A DNA stretch of 64,000 bases from positions 88,134,788 through 88,198,787 of the forward strand of contig NC_064435.1 in NCBI RefSeq assembly GCF_023343835.1. The letters are read 5' to 3'. The translations under genes were made by a program, and so were the position numbers. This DNA is from Lagopus muta. Its lineage: Eukaryota; Chordata; Aves; Galliformes; Phasianidae. The notes beneath the pieces are model-generated. The model was not told the DNA's origin. It did not search any database and was given only the letters and a program-made list of their open reading frames with translations. Shown piece by piece: positions 23,368-34,900 of the stretch; the first letter of the stretch is position 1; each line of letters opens with the position of its first letter.

Positions 23368-24654
23368 ATGGTGCAGCAGACGGGCACGGCGGAGAATACG
23401 GAGGCGCTGCCCGCCGCCGAGACCTCGGCCGCCGGGGTCGGGCTGGAGCTGGGCATCGCCTCGTCGCCTACACCCGGCTCAACCGCTTCGACGGGCGGCA
23501 AGGCGGACGACCCGAGCTGGTGCAAGACGCCCAGCGGGCACATCAAGCGACCGATGAATGCCTTCATGGTGTGGTCGCAGATCGAACGGCGGAAGATCAT
23601 GGAGCAGTCGCCCGACATGCACAACGCCGAGATCTCCAAGCGGCTGGGCAAGCGCTGGAAGCTGCTCAAGGACAGCGACAAGATCCCCTTCATCCGGGAG
23701 GCGGAGCGGCTGCGCCTCAAGCACATGGCGGACTACCCCGACTACAAGTACCGGCCCAGGAAGAAGGTGAAGTCGGGCAACAGCTCCGCCAAGCCCGCAG
23801 ACAAGGCGGACCGGGCCGCCGGCGGGGGCGGGGGCGGCGCCGGGCCCGGCGGGGGCAGCGCGGGCGGCGGCTCCGGCGGCGGCACGGCCAAACCCGCCCC
23901 GAAGAAGGGAGGCGGCGGCGGCGGTCCGCGGCCCTCCCCCGCCGGCACCAAGCCCCACGGCAAGGCGGCGGCGGGCGGCAAGGCCTCACCGCCGGGCACC
24001 GGCGAACCGACGGCCGCGCCCACTCCGCCGCCGCCGCCGCCCGAGCACCAGGCGCTGTACAAGCCGAGGGGCGCACCGGCGGCGCCCGGCAAAGCGGCGG
24101 CCGAGAGGAAGCTGAAGCGCGTCTACATCTTCGGCGGCGGAGGGCCGGCGGCGGCCGCCTCGGGCTCCCCCGGCGGCGCCGTGCCCGGCAGCCCCACGCT
24201 CAGTAGCGCGGCCGAGGCCGGCGACCCGCTGAGCCTCTACGAGGAGGCGGGCGGCGCGGCGCGGCCCGACGGGGACTGCCCCTCGCCGCCCGGCGCCCGC
24301 TCGCCCGCCGAGCACCGCGGCTACGCCGGCCCGAGAGCCGCCTCGCCCGCCCCCTCCACGGCGCGGTCCTCCTCCGCGTCCTCCCACTCGTCCTCCGCCT
24401 CCTCGGCCGGCTCCTCGTCGTCGGACGACGAGTTCGAGGACGACCTCTTGGACCTGAACCCCAGCCCCGGCTTCGAGAGCATGTCCCTGGGCGGCTTCGG
24501 ATCTTCCGCGCTCGACCGGGACCTGGATTTTAACTTGGAGCCCGGCTCGGGCTCGCACTTTGAGTTCCCGGACTACTGCACGCCGGAGGTAAGTGAGATG
24601 ATCTCGGGGGATTGGCTGGAGTCCAGCATCTCCAACCTGGTGTTCACCTACTGA
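23368..24654 (+). CDS. SOX4: SOX4, SoxC-family HMG-box transcription factor (single exon)
   Basis: This is a nuclear DNA-binding activator that bends DNA through its HMG box and acts in neural, cardiac and lymphoid progenitors (family knowledge). The HMG box spans about residues 58-136. It begins [14 protein letters not shown], has the F66-M67 minor-groove wedge, and ends in the basic RPRKKVK at 129-135. A Gly/Ala/Pro-rich linker follows (about 150-225), then the KRVYIFG motif (250-256), a Ser-rich stretch (328-352), an acidic segment [11 protein letters not shown] (353-363), and the conserved SoxC activation tail ending [14 protein letters not shown]. That tail identifies SOX4 rather than SOX11 or SOX12. 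The start is the first AUG of the leader, in strong context (gccATGg), with an in-frame TAA upstream at 23194-23196. The protein is 428 aa; mammalian SOX4 is about 440-475, and the shortfall would lie in the low-complexity linkers. It has no introns, as in other vertebrate SoxC genes. An internal GAG|GTAAGT at 24586-24594 is a potential cryptic donor. Confidence 0.97.
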   Translation: MVQQTGTAENTEALPAAETSAAGVGLELGIASSPTPGSTASTGGKADDPSWCKTPSGHIKRPMNAFMVWSQIERRKIMEQSPDMHNAEISKRLGKRWKLLKDSDKIPFIREAERLRLKHMADYPDYKYRPRKKVKSGNSSAKPADKADRAAGGGGGGAGPGGGSAGGGSGGGTAKPAPKKGGGGGGPRPSPAGTKPHGKAAAGGKASPPGTGEPTAAPTPPPPPPEHQALYKPRGAPAAPGKAAAERKLKRVYIFGGGGPAAAASGSPGGAVPGSPTLSSAAEAGDPLSLYEEAGGAARPDGDCPSPPGARSPAEHRGYAGPRAASPAPSTARSSSASSHSSSASSAGSSSSDDEFEDDLLDLNPSPGFESMSLGGFGSSALDRDLDFNLEPGSGSHFEFPDYCTPEVSEMISGDWLESSISNLVFTY

Positions 24655-25383
24655 GGCGGGGCGGCCCGAAGCCGGCGGCGGCCGAGAGGACCGCGGGAAC
24701 GCCGCCAACCGCTGTGCCGCCGCCCGAGGACGGACTGAGAGGGACCGCGGTGCGGCGCGGAAGGAGGGAGCGGAGCTCCCGCGGGGGTCGTCCTCGCCCT
24801 CGCTGCGAAAGAGCGACCTGAACTCTGCTTGAAAGGAAACGAGGATCGGCTGAGCCCTCACCGCACTGCTCGCGTCGGGGGCTGAGGTGCCGTCGCGGCG
24901 CCCGAAAACACGAGGAAAAAAAAAAAAAAAAAGCAGTAGTGGTTTCTTTTTTTTTTTTCTCGGAATCGTGATGGTGTTGGATTCTCTCGATGGTGGGTTA
25001 ATAGAGCATGTTACCTGTCTGTCTTTAAGGTTTTTTTTGTCGGACCGTGGAACAGTTTCAGAACGTAGCGTTAGGGAGATGCGAAGCGGACAGATGGCGC
25101 TCTGTTTGATTCCTACAAAGTATCACCAGCTCTTTTTTTTTTTTTTTTTTTATTTCACTCTTAACTCTTTAAAGGATTCAAACGCAACTCAATGCCGTGC
25201 CGGACTCTCAGAAATTCAGGACCAAATTTCCCCTCAGCTGTGTCCGTGTGTGTCCGTAGGGCCGCGGGTGGAAGGACTGTGCCCACCGACGGCCGTCCCT
25301 GTCCCGTCCCGTCCGTGCGAGCGGATGCCGTTTCCGAGTTGGACCTATTTATACTGCCAAACGTTTCTGCCCGTCATTCTTTG

Positions 25384-25419
<36 letters not shown>

Positions 25420-26353
25420 GTAGTTCTCGTTATTACCCGCACCGTTTTTATGTCTCCTTCACGGAAGGGCTAGAGTTTTAACTTTTAATTTTTTTTATAT
25501 TTAAATGTAGACTTTTGACACTTTTAAAAACGACAAAAAAAGAAAAAAAAAAAAAAAAAAAAAACAACACACACACACACACATAAAGAAAAAAAAAAAA
25601 AAAAGAAGAGAGATGAAAAACGTTCGATTATTTTCTCAGTGTATTTTTGTAAAAAATATATAAAGGGGGTGTAAATCGGTGTTAATCGCTGTTTGGATTT
25701 CCTGACACGGGCAGCAGGGCCCCGGACACGCGGTGCGCGCACATCGCCGCCCGCCCGCCCCTCCGCCCGCGTCGCGCTCCGATCTGCAGGCACTTAAAGG
25801 CACAGCATCCCGCACCGCGCCCCGCTCGTAGCGGATGGGGCCGGAGGGGACTGGGAGGAGGGCTCCGGTAAGCCGTTTGGGTGAGAACGTCTCCAGAACG
25901 AAAGGCGGAACCGGAGCATCCGCGCGGAAAGGGATCCTGTACCTTTAACTCGTAAACCACATCTTTTGCACTTTTTTTCGAAGCAAAGCCGTGCCGTTTT
26001 AAACCACTGGATCTATCGAAATGCCGGTTTGAGTTCGCGACACTATGTACTGCGTTTTTCATTCTCGTATTTGACTATTTAATCCTTTCTACTTGTCGCT
26101 AAATATAATTGTTTTAGTCTCCTATGGCATGATGATAGCATATGTATTCAGGTTATAGCTGTTGTGTTTAAGATGAAGAAAGTGAAAACATCTTTGTACA
26201 TTTAAGTCTGTATTATAATAAGCAAAAAAGAAGATTGTGTGTTTATGTATGTTAATATAACATGACAGGCACGGGGACGTCTGCCGAACGAGGTGGTTCT
26301 GTTAAGGGTTTCGCTTTTATTGTTATTATTTTTTTTTTTTGATCATCCATCCT

Positions 26354-26361
26354 GTGCAATA
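26354..26361 (+). promoter_or_regulatory. Candidate miR-25/32/92-family target site in SOX4 3'UTR
   Basis: GTGCAATA is a full 8-mer match to the seed of the miR-25/32/92/363/367 family. It lies in AT-rich context about 200 nt before the poly(A) signal, a favourable position. The match alone does not prove use. Confidence 0.35.
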
Positions 26362-26514
26362 TGCTGTGTAGAATTTTTATTTTTATTTTTTTATTTTTTT
26401 TTTTGTCTAACGATCACCCACAAAGCAACGTTGGGAAAGAAGAGGAAAAAAAAAAAAAATCATGCCAGCTAACCATGTCACGTTCACTGCCTGTCAGATT
26501 GTCGATATACCTTC

Positions 26515-26522
26515 TGTAAATA
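26515..26522 (+). promoter_or_regulatory. Candidate Pumilio response element
   Basis: TGTAAATA matches the PUM consensus UGUANAUA, about 40 nt before the poly(A) signal of SOX4. Function is inferred from the consensus only. Confidence 0.35.
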
Positions 26523-26559
26523 ACCTCTTTGTTTTTGTTTTTGTTTTCTTCGGGAAGGA

Positions 26560-26565
26560 AATAAA
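26560..26565 (+). terminator. SOX4: SOX4 polyadenylation signal
   Basis: A canonical AATAAA lies in the stretch GGAAATAAAATCAGCTGG, after which the sequence turns CpG-rich again. It is the first full AATAAA I noted downstream of the SOX4 stop codon. Cleavage would be expected about 15-25 nt later. Confidence 0.7.
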
Positions 26566-26880
26566 ATCAGCTGGAACTGAACCCTAACCCCGGCTGCGCT
26601 CCTCCTCATTGCCCCGTCCCGCCCGCGACGCGGTGATTCGCTCGGACTCCGCCTCCGTTTGACGGCAGGGCGGGCCGGGATTTCGCCCCCCCTCTGCTGC
26701 AGGCGCTGCTCTCGCCGTGCCCTCCCCGAACCGCGGAGCCCAGGTCTTCTCCTCCCCCTTTTAACCATCTTTTCTTTCCGTTCTGTCCCGTGCGAGGACG
26801 GTCTTCCCCACGCTGAAGCTTGCCCGGCGTATCCCGGCTGAAGCTTTTCTCGTGCAAAGCAAACGCGTGGTCCCTCTGTG

Positions 26881-26899
26881 CCCCCCCCCCCCCCCCCCC
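26881..26899. repeat. Homopolymer C19
   Basis: A run of 19 C lies about 300 nt past the SOX4 poly(A) site in CpG-rich sequence. It could form a quadruplex or i-motif. Long C runs are also error-prone in assemblies. Confidence 0.9.
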
Positions 26900-28911
26900 A
26901 ACCGCACTCTGCTGTGTGTGCCGCCCCGGGCGGTGCTGCTGAGCAGAATCCAAGAGAGAAGGGGGAAGGGTGAGGCCCGGGAGCAGTTAACCCGAAGGCT
27001 TATGGCTTCCTGCGTGCCTTGTTCTCAATTCGTAGATAGGAGTTAGGTAGTGCCAAATGCAGTTTTTCTCTGAGGATTTTTATGTAGTAACAACCAGGCT
27101 AAAGCACGTATTGATGCACCACTGCATGGGAACGTCCATATGGATACGTGCTGCAACCTCTGCCTGTCCTCTGCAGCCTGCAGTGCAGGGCTAGGCAGGT
27201 ATCTAGCAAGAGGAAAAACCCCAGATAAAACCGTGCAAGGATATATTAAATCACAAAATGAGGATGGCTTGGGTTGGAAGAGACTGGGAAGCTCACTTTG
27301 TTCCAATCCCTGTCTGTATGGGATTGCTTTGGAAAGAAAACCAGTAGCCCACAAGCAGTTGTGAAATCTAGCAAATTGTAATTTGTAAATAATGATGTAA
27401 AAGAAAACTTGATTTTAGGAATCACAGCTGGTGCCTGACCACAGGCTTGCCTCATCATGGATCTTGGCCTGGCCCCTGTGGGAAGGTGCCCAGCATCACC
27501 ACATGGACAGCCTGGGTGCCACGTCCTCTCACTGCACTGCCGGGCAGCTGTGACCACCCTCCAGCAGACAAGGCAGAGCAAAATTGCTCCATCACTGGTG
27601 TGCCTTCACCTGGCCTCTGGGTATCAGCCTTTTATGAGGTTCTACAGCCATACCGTGATCATTGCCACCATCAAATTTCACTTCATGAATTCATTCTGCC
27701 CTCTGTGAGATCCCCCTCTTGCTCGTGGCCTCCACAACACCCTGTGGTAATGCTGAGTGAATTCATTAGTGTGCCATGTAAAAAACAAGCAACTATTTTC
27801 TGTTCAAACTTCAGTACAGATCATTTTGTCTTTACACAGTGACAACTCTGTTCCCTCTTCAGCCTTTGCAAGCTACCCGTTTTCTCTTTGCCATTTCTCT
27901 GTTAGCTCTTCTCACAGTGCACAGAGATACTGAAAGTAATTGAACTAGATTTGAATGAAAAATCACCATGATAGCCCCATCTATTTATTTGAAATAATTT
28001 CCTTTTTAATAGACTGTTCTTGTTTGCACATCATTGATTTACCTACAAATTACACAAAGACTGCTCACCTCATCAGTGGATATTTAACTAACTTTCTGCA
28101 ATGATGCCTGCCTCTTCAGTGCATCATTTTGTTACCTCCCATGTATAGCAGCACGTGATGTGACCACACACATAGATTGTATTGTTTTTCCTTTCTTTTC
28201 CAAAACCGAAGCAGGGTTCCCTGGGAATAAGCAATGCAAAACATGTTTGTAAGCTTTGTATTCTCTCATTATACACCCAGAAGACACCGCCTGACTGGGC
28301 AGAAGTAATAATGCTGGACTGGAGGTCCCCAGTATCCCCCCAGCTGCTGGGACCCCTGCCTGCATGATACATGACACAGTGGCAGCCAAGGGCAGGCAGA
28401 ACCTTGGTGCTGGCTGGTCCACTTCCTTGCTTTCCTCTCCCACCTGCTTTTACTTCCACGTGGAAATGGAAAAAGTAGCAGGTGAGAGCCCAGCTCACCT
28501 CTCAGGGGCTCTTTGTGTGCTCTAGTGTGTACTAGGATTAATTTTAACCCTATAGTGCTCTCTGAAAAGCTTTGAGGACATTAGCAAGGTATTATAATGT
28601 GACCTCCTGGGCTTACAAGTGTTGCAATCATCTTGATAGCTCGGAGTACAAAAATGGTTACCCACCACCTGCCATTTCAGCCTCTCCTTTCCACACGATC
28701 TCTGTGTTTTGCCACAAACATGGGGAAAGTGTGACCGTTTCCAAGAAGTGAATACTGTGGGACAAAAAGTGAGTGACTAATTCAGGACTCAGCTCTGGAT
28801 GTAATTGCCTTGTTAGTGATTGCTCTGTTTACAAAACAGAGTAAAAAACATTTCAAGGCAAGTGGTAGTAACAGCCCAAAGGGTCACTGTGAATTGAATT
28901 AAATCCAGCTG
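26900..28911. other. Intergenic DNA downstream of SOX4
   Basis: CpG content falls to background by about 27050. Apart from the C19 run and one short CR1 remnant I see no gene. Short open frames carry no recognisable domain. Confidence 0.6.
27245..27340 (-). mobile_element. Short CR1 LINE 3' end remnant
   Basis: GGATGGCTTGGGTTGGAAGA and TTCCAATCCCTGTCTGTATG match the reverse complement of a CR1 3' end. The copy is strongly diverged. Confidence 0.7.
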
Positions 28912-29860
28912 CTGACCCCCTGATCCCTCAGGGCTCAGCACTGAGGCCAGTTTTGTTTAACATTTTTATCACTGGCTTGGTTGAGAGGATTGAGTGTCCC
29001 CTCATTGGGTCTGACCCAAAAGTTGGGTGGGAGTGCTGATCTGCATGAGGACAGGAAGGATCAGCAGAGAGGTCTGGATAGGTTGAATTGATGGGCTGGG
29101 TTCAGTTGCGTGCCATTCAACAGGGCCAAATGCCTAGTGCTGCATTTGGGTCATAACAACCCCATGCAGCAGTACAGTCTGGGGGAAGAGAGGCTGGAAA
29201 ACAGCCTTGTGGTTAAGGACCTCGGGGTGCTGGTCAACAGCTGGCTGAAAGGAGCCAGCAGTGTGTCCAGCTGGCCGAGAAGGCTGACTTTGCATCAGAA
29301 ATAGTATGGCCAGCAGGGCTAGGGAAATGGTTGTCCGTCTGCACTCCGTGCTGGTTAGGCCACATCTTGAGAGCTGTGTTCAGTTTTAAGCCCCTCACTG
29401 CAAGAAGGGCATGGAGTTGCTTGAGTGTGTGCAGAGAAGAATGAAGGGCTAGAAAACAAGACCTATAAGGAGTGGCTGAAGGAACTGGGTCTGTTTAGTC
29501 CGGAGAACACAGGGCTGAGGGGAGACCTCTTCACTCTCTACAACTCCCTGAAAGGAGGTTCTAACAAGGGGGTCTCCTTTCTCACGTGACAACTGACAGG
29601 ATGCGAAGCAGCTGCCTCAGGTTGTGCCAGGGGAGGTTTAGATTGGGTATCAGAAAAGATTTCTTCACATAAAGGATAGTCAGGCATTGGAAGAATCTGC
29701 CTATGGAGGTGGTGGAATCCCTATCACTGGAAGCTTGTGGGAATGTGTGGACGTGGCACTAAGCAACATGTTTTATTGGCAGATTTGTAGTGTTAGGTGA
29801 TGGTTGGACACGATGATCTTAAGTGTCTTTTCCAACTGAAATGATTCTATGATTTATCAA
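28912..29860 (+). mobile_element. CR1 LINE, 3' part (about 950 bp)
   Basis: This is the longest CR1 copy in the window. It starts in the reverse-transcriptase region, with frames reading PQGSVL-like and then NRAKCLVLHLGHNNPMQQYS and KDLGVLVNSWL. It continues through the CR1 3' segments (CTCTACAACTCCCTGAAAGG, GGGGAGGTTTAGATTGGGTA) and ends with GATGGTTGGACACGATGATC and ATGATTCTATGATT, the typical CR1 3' tail. Frameshifts and stops show it is dead. It is 5'-truncated, as is usual for CR1. Confidence 0.92.
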
Positions 29861-31807
29861 ATCTATAGTAACCAACAGAATTAAATCACCTGGATTATGA
29901 GCCAGACATAACTCATAAGCACACCTAAGCAATGTTTCCTAATACATCTGTTGCTAGATTCTGCTACTTTGGGTGACTTCTGATGTGCTTTTTCCTAGCA
30001 GTACAGTAACTCTTAGGATCCCCTTGTCTCCTTCACTAACCCCTCCATCTTCTTTTTGCAAATTAAACAGAATTCTCCTCCCACATAGCAGAAACTCCCA
30101 TGGCTCCCATCAAATCTTCCCTTTTAAGGAGTTTATCTTGAAGTAAAAGACAATGTAGCTGTGGCTACTGGTGGGGTGAAGTTTGTTAGCTTGTGACAGA
30201 GGAGGTTAGCTTTCCATAACTCAACCTGATGCTGTTTGTCAGCAGATGGAAAACGTTAATGAGTTCCTCAGTGCAACCCTCTGTGTCCCACCTTAACTGT
30301 AGGCAGCATTAACCTGCTTGAACAGGAGGAAGACTTACAGAAACAGGAACAAGGCTGGCCTGTATGGGTCTTTCAAAATGATGGGAATTGGAAATGGAAA
30401 CACACCTATGGGCTTTGAATCTTGTTTGGCAACATTATGCCAGAAAATGACTAGATAAAATGCATTTGCAATGTCAAAACTCTGCCTTGTATTGGCAGCA
30501 CCCTTCCAAAATAGACCTGGAATAAAAAGTAAAGCACTGGTATTTCTTACCTTTCCTCTTTGGCTTTCTTAGCAGTTCACAAGATCTCTTCCTCATTGAT
30601 TTTATTTGGTTGGTTTGTTTGTTTTTCAGTCTTCTCTTTACTTTCTCTGAGCTTGCTTCTTCCTGGATGTCTTCCTGACCTTCTTCAAGAGGTTTTTTTG
30701 TTTTTTTTTTTAACCTTTATGCTAGAGATGTAAATTCCCATTCACTGGACACAGAGCATTGTGTCTTTCCTGCTTCACTGGCACCCTTTTTCTTTTGCTC
30801 CAGCATTCAAGTAATTCCCTTGCAAAAGGCACATTGCTTAATATGCAGCAGTGGAAGGAAAAGAAATTTAATTTAAGCTGTATTCAAGATGTACCCATGC
30901 TACATTATCATCCTGAGACCAGTCCAAGGCTCTCCGATTAGGGTATCTCTGCACATTGTCTGCCTTAAAAATAGCATCAACCTGGGTACAAACTGTGACT
31001 CCATTTCTCAAAGCTAAATGGAAACAGCTGGTATCCAACTGAATAATTTAGGAGGCTGTTGCTCAAGTTGACCATCTTGAACAAGAGGGATTGCTCTGCA
31101 ACCAGGCGAGATCCAACTGCATGATCTCAGCACAGCTCGCTGAAAGCAATACACTGAGTTTAAACTCAGTGTAAAATATTTCAAATGGGTAAATTCTTGA
31201 TGTATCAGAGATGTCGTGATGTATCACTTTTCATTTTAGCCACCAGCCTGAAGTTTGCAACTACCTGCAGCTGGTGGTCTGTCCTTCTCAAGGAGGTGAA
31301 GCAACGATTAGAATCTTTTCAGGACCCCAAACTGCTCAAATTATGATTACAGCCTTTGTGGATGGTTACTAATCACGGTGCACTGAATGGACCTGAAGTG
31401 GCTGATGTGCTGATTGCAGTGGGTTTAATAGAATGACAGTTTAAAGGGGAATCTGGGCATTTTTCCAGACTTGAATACCCAGATCTGGATCATTTTACTC
31501 CCATTAAATTGACATACCTTTAGAGTTGGCAGAGTTTATCTTAGGGAACTGCATGATTGAGGAAGTTAGCACTTGGTGTACAGCTTCTCACGTGAAGTCA
31601 TTAGATCAGATTTACCCAAGGTGCCAAGAAAGCCACAGCGATTTAACATTTATTGTAAAGTAAGTCCTATGCACAGTACACGTGAGTACTTATGCACTCT
31701 GTGCACACATTCTACGGCTTCATTTCCAGAGAGAGAGATATTTTTGTGAATAATCACTTTTTCCAGGAAAAACAACAACAAAACCAAACAACCTGTAATA
31801 AGAGAAT

Positions 31808-31962
31808 AACATGAAGCCCCATCCCTGAAGACATTCAAGGCCAGGCTGGACCAGGCTCTGAGCAACGTGATTGAGCTGTGGGTGACCCTGTTCATTGCAA
31901 GTTAGTTGGACTAGATGAACTTTACAGGTCCCTTCCAAATCAGAGAGTTCTATGATTCTGTA
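31808..31962 (+). mobile_element. CR1 LINE 3' end fragment
   Basis: CCATCCCTGAAGACATTCAAGG, with GGCCAGGCTGGACCAGGCTC, then TTGGACTAGATGAACTTTAC and TCTATGATTCTG at the end, are the last 150 bp of a CR1 element. Confidence 0.92.
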
Positions 31963-34900
31963 ATTTTCTAATGGAAAACATGCGTAGCGTACGTATCACT
32001 AAAATTTATATTTCTAGCTTTATCTGTAGGAATAAAAAAGTGGTACAGGAGATTGGAAATGAGAGTTTTCCAATTAATTCACAATTAATTCCTGGTCCCC
32101 CTGCATTTTTGAAAGATGATTTGCAAAGTGTTTTTATGCTGCTGCTTTTCTTTGAATCAGTGTCTTATGCTGTGAAATATGTGCTATATATAAAAGCAGA
32201 TACACTGAAGCTTAACAGTTTCACCAGGTGTAAGTGGTTTTTAAATTAATATAAATTGTTTGCAGAATGCATGAAGTTCTGCAAACGTGGCAGTGGAACA
32301 GAATTTGAATCAACTTTTACCTTCTCAAAGAAATGGAAGTAATCATGGATATTTGAAGAATTTCTGGTTTTGTTCTCTTGAAACAGTTTGGGGGGAAAAA
32401 AAGAAGTGTGAAAATGTTCTTTTCTCGAGTTCCCTCCTCACTGAAACAGCTGAAACATGAAGCCTTATTATAAATTGTTATTTGCTTTTCTGTCTTGAAC
32501 TGAAAATGCATTCTAATACTCCAGAGCTGGTTGCAAACAGAGGGCCATAAATTCCAGCTCAATTTATTTAAATGGTGTACTGTGTGAGAGATACAGGCAT
32601 GGGCTGACACATTCAGTGATAGTTACACAATGGGAGCTTCCTAATTCCATTAGCAAATTGTTCCAGGTTTAGATAAAATGAAATCATAGTGTCTTCTTTT
32701 CTCACCTATTATATTTTGTTATTGCTATTATGTTGTTGCTGCTGCCTTTAATCATAATGTCTCACAGCCTTGGGGCATTGTGAGCTCAGGAGAAATAGAG
32801 AAGACCCACTTCAGACCGCTTGTAAACACGAGACAAAAAAGCAGCAATGGATGTAAGTAGAAAGCAAAATATTATTGCCCATCAGTTGGGCAGCACTGAT
32901 ATCACCACAGCAGCAGCCTGAGCTAGATGCTCTTTTGTTCTTTGCTTATATCACAAAGACAGACTTTTACAAGGGGGTTGGATGAGAGCACGTGCAAGTT
33001 TACACCTGTGAGCAAGGACCTTTTCTTCAGCATTTGTCACGATGAGGGAAAATACAAAACTGTAACGAGCGAACAGTAAAGATGCTGAGATGATAAGATG
33101 ATGGCAGGCAACTTTCTGCTGCCACATGGGAACAGGCTGGTGGTGATAGGAGGAATATGGTTGCAAAGGAAGAAGGGGGAAAAGTTAACATTTGTCAAAG
33201 CCTGGGAAAAGAGCTCTTGCAGTAGTTATGACTAAAAATGAGTTGAACCTCAAGAATCTTAGGAAAACAGCAGTACTGTTAATCGATAGCCTGGATATTA
33301 AAGCAAAATTCTTAGCTGTTTACTAATGAGAATACTGGTTACTTATGGCAGTAAGTGAGAAAGAGGTAGGAGGAAAGCAGATAAGAGCCTGGTGGAGATG
33401 AAAGGGCAAATCTTTGTTTTATCCAGGCAGAGAATGGAAATGGAGTTTCCACAAGAGATGTTAAAGATGGAGCCTGAGGTTTCAATTTCTTCTGAGGTGA
33501 GGATATCAGGACATCACTGCATGAGCCAAGGGAACCTGGTTTCTACACATCTGTGTTTCAGGAGAGTTCCTTTGGGTGGATTCTCTGGTGTCTAATAGCT
33601 GGGTTCCTCTGTGCTGCAAACTGACTGCAGACTGGTCAGACACGAAGGCAAGTGTGAAGGGCCTTTCGCCTGGAGCCAGCTCCACTTGATGAGCCATGCA
33701 ATCTTGGAGCTGTGCTAATGCTACTCTGAGACGTAAACCTTCCACATAGAACAAGGAGTCTTGTGGCCTTATGGAGCAAAAGTGTTTTACGGAAGTTTTA
33801 GTAGTCTCATTCAAAAGATGCTCAATGCCACATGGCTTTTGTGCCTCTTTTGTGTCTGATGGGTCTGCTGGTGACCTGGAGCTTGGTTAATACTAAATAT
33901 ACTAAATCGCCCTGTAACAATGACTGTGTTATGAACAAAAGGCAAAATCATGTAACTTAACAAAGTCAATTTTCAACTTGTTAGCATTACTTGACAAGCT
34001 CTTGTATCGTAAGTGAAGGTGTAGTTCACATTCTTCTTGTAAACATATGGCAAACATGTGGAACAAAGTATATTCATTAAGTAATATCCACATGTGCACG
34101 TTTACAAATCATTCTTTTCATTAGAGTGGTTTGAGAACAATAATAATGACAAACAAAACGGTCTGGTTTCACATCAATCAATTTAGATCAAAGTCATTTA
34201 AATAGCCAGTTTTAATCATGATTTAAACTGTCAAGGTGGAAACCTTGATTTAAATAATTCATTTTCATCTTGTTTTGCATTTGTGCTTCCTAGTTATTTT
34301 TTTAAATAGTGATTCCCATTGGCTGGGATAATCCAGTATTTCCATTCACTAAGCATGAGGATTACACCAATACTAGGTATATCTTTAAGCAGTACAACAT
34401 ATATTTGCCCAGATTCTTAATTTATGCAGTTTTATCGTGCTAGGAAATAATTACTGAATATTTTCCTCATATTTATTTTTTTCTTCATGCACTACTTCAA
34501 ACTGTACTTAAAAAGAACAATTAGACTTTCACTAAAAATGTGTGAAATCTGGAGAAAGGGGGATGTGCTGATCAAAATATGCTGGCCAGCTAAAGCAAAA
34601 GTTTTGTCTTTTAAAAAGCAAGGCCAGGTCTGTTGTGGATGTCAGAATAGTAGCTGCAATCTGGAAGTATGATCAGTTACTTTTCTGGTATGGAAGAAGG
34701 AGTTTGTATTCATTAATTGGCAAAAATGCGGCAAAGTTCTGTGATACTTTCTTTTTCAGATTTAAATACATCAGTCAGTCTTTAACTGGCTTCTGAAGAA
34801 GGAGTAATGAAGAAGATACAGCTCTTCCTTTGCTGAGTAGAACACAGGTTGTATATTGAACGTTTTGATTTGTGAAATAAATCAGACAATCAGGAACATT

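Larger units (their letters stand above)
21830..24900. promoter_or_regulatory. CpG island covering SOX4 promoter, leader and CDS
   Basis: The sequence switches from AT-rich to dense CpG at about 21830 and stays so to about 24900, apart from the T- and A-rich leader blocks. Recognisable elements include a palindromic E-box CACGTG at 22344-22349, a CRE-like TGATGTCA near 22008, and GC boxes. This marks an unmethylated developmental-gene promoter. The 438-aa open frame at 21479-22795 is a by-product of the base composition. Confidence 0.9.
24655..26580 (+). other. SOX4: Predicted SOX4 3' untranslated region
   Basis: About 1.9 kb runs from the stop codon to just past the AATAAA at 26560-26565. 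It contains homopolymers A17 (24916-24932), T19 (25133-25151), T33 (25386-25418), A22 (25543-25564), a short (CA)n (25565-25583) and A16 (25589-25604). The distal half is AT-rich and unique-looking, as expected for a conserved SoxC 3'UTR. Candidate post-transcriptional sites are an 8-mer GTGCAATA at 26354-26361 (miR-25/32/92 seed match), GCACTTT at 25968-25974 (miR-17 family 7-mer) and TGTAAATA at 26515-26522 (Pumilio element). Internal polyadenylation sites are possible. Confidence 0.7.

Noticed and set aside
23479-24861. Long antisense and out-of-frame ORFs over SOX4
   Set aside because: They are shadows of the GC-rich CDS, with low-complexity Gly/Arg/Ala translations.
29110-29304. 64-aa ORF MPFNRAKCLVLHLG...
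   Set aside because: It is a fragment of the CR1 reverse-transcriptase ORF inside the CR1 copy, not a gene.
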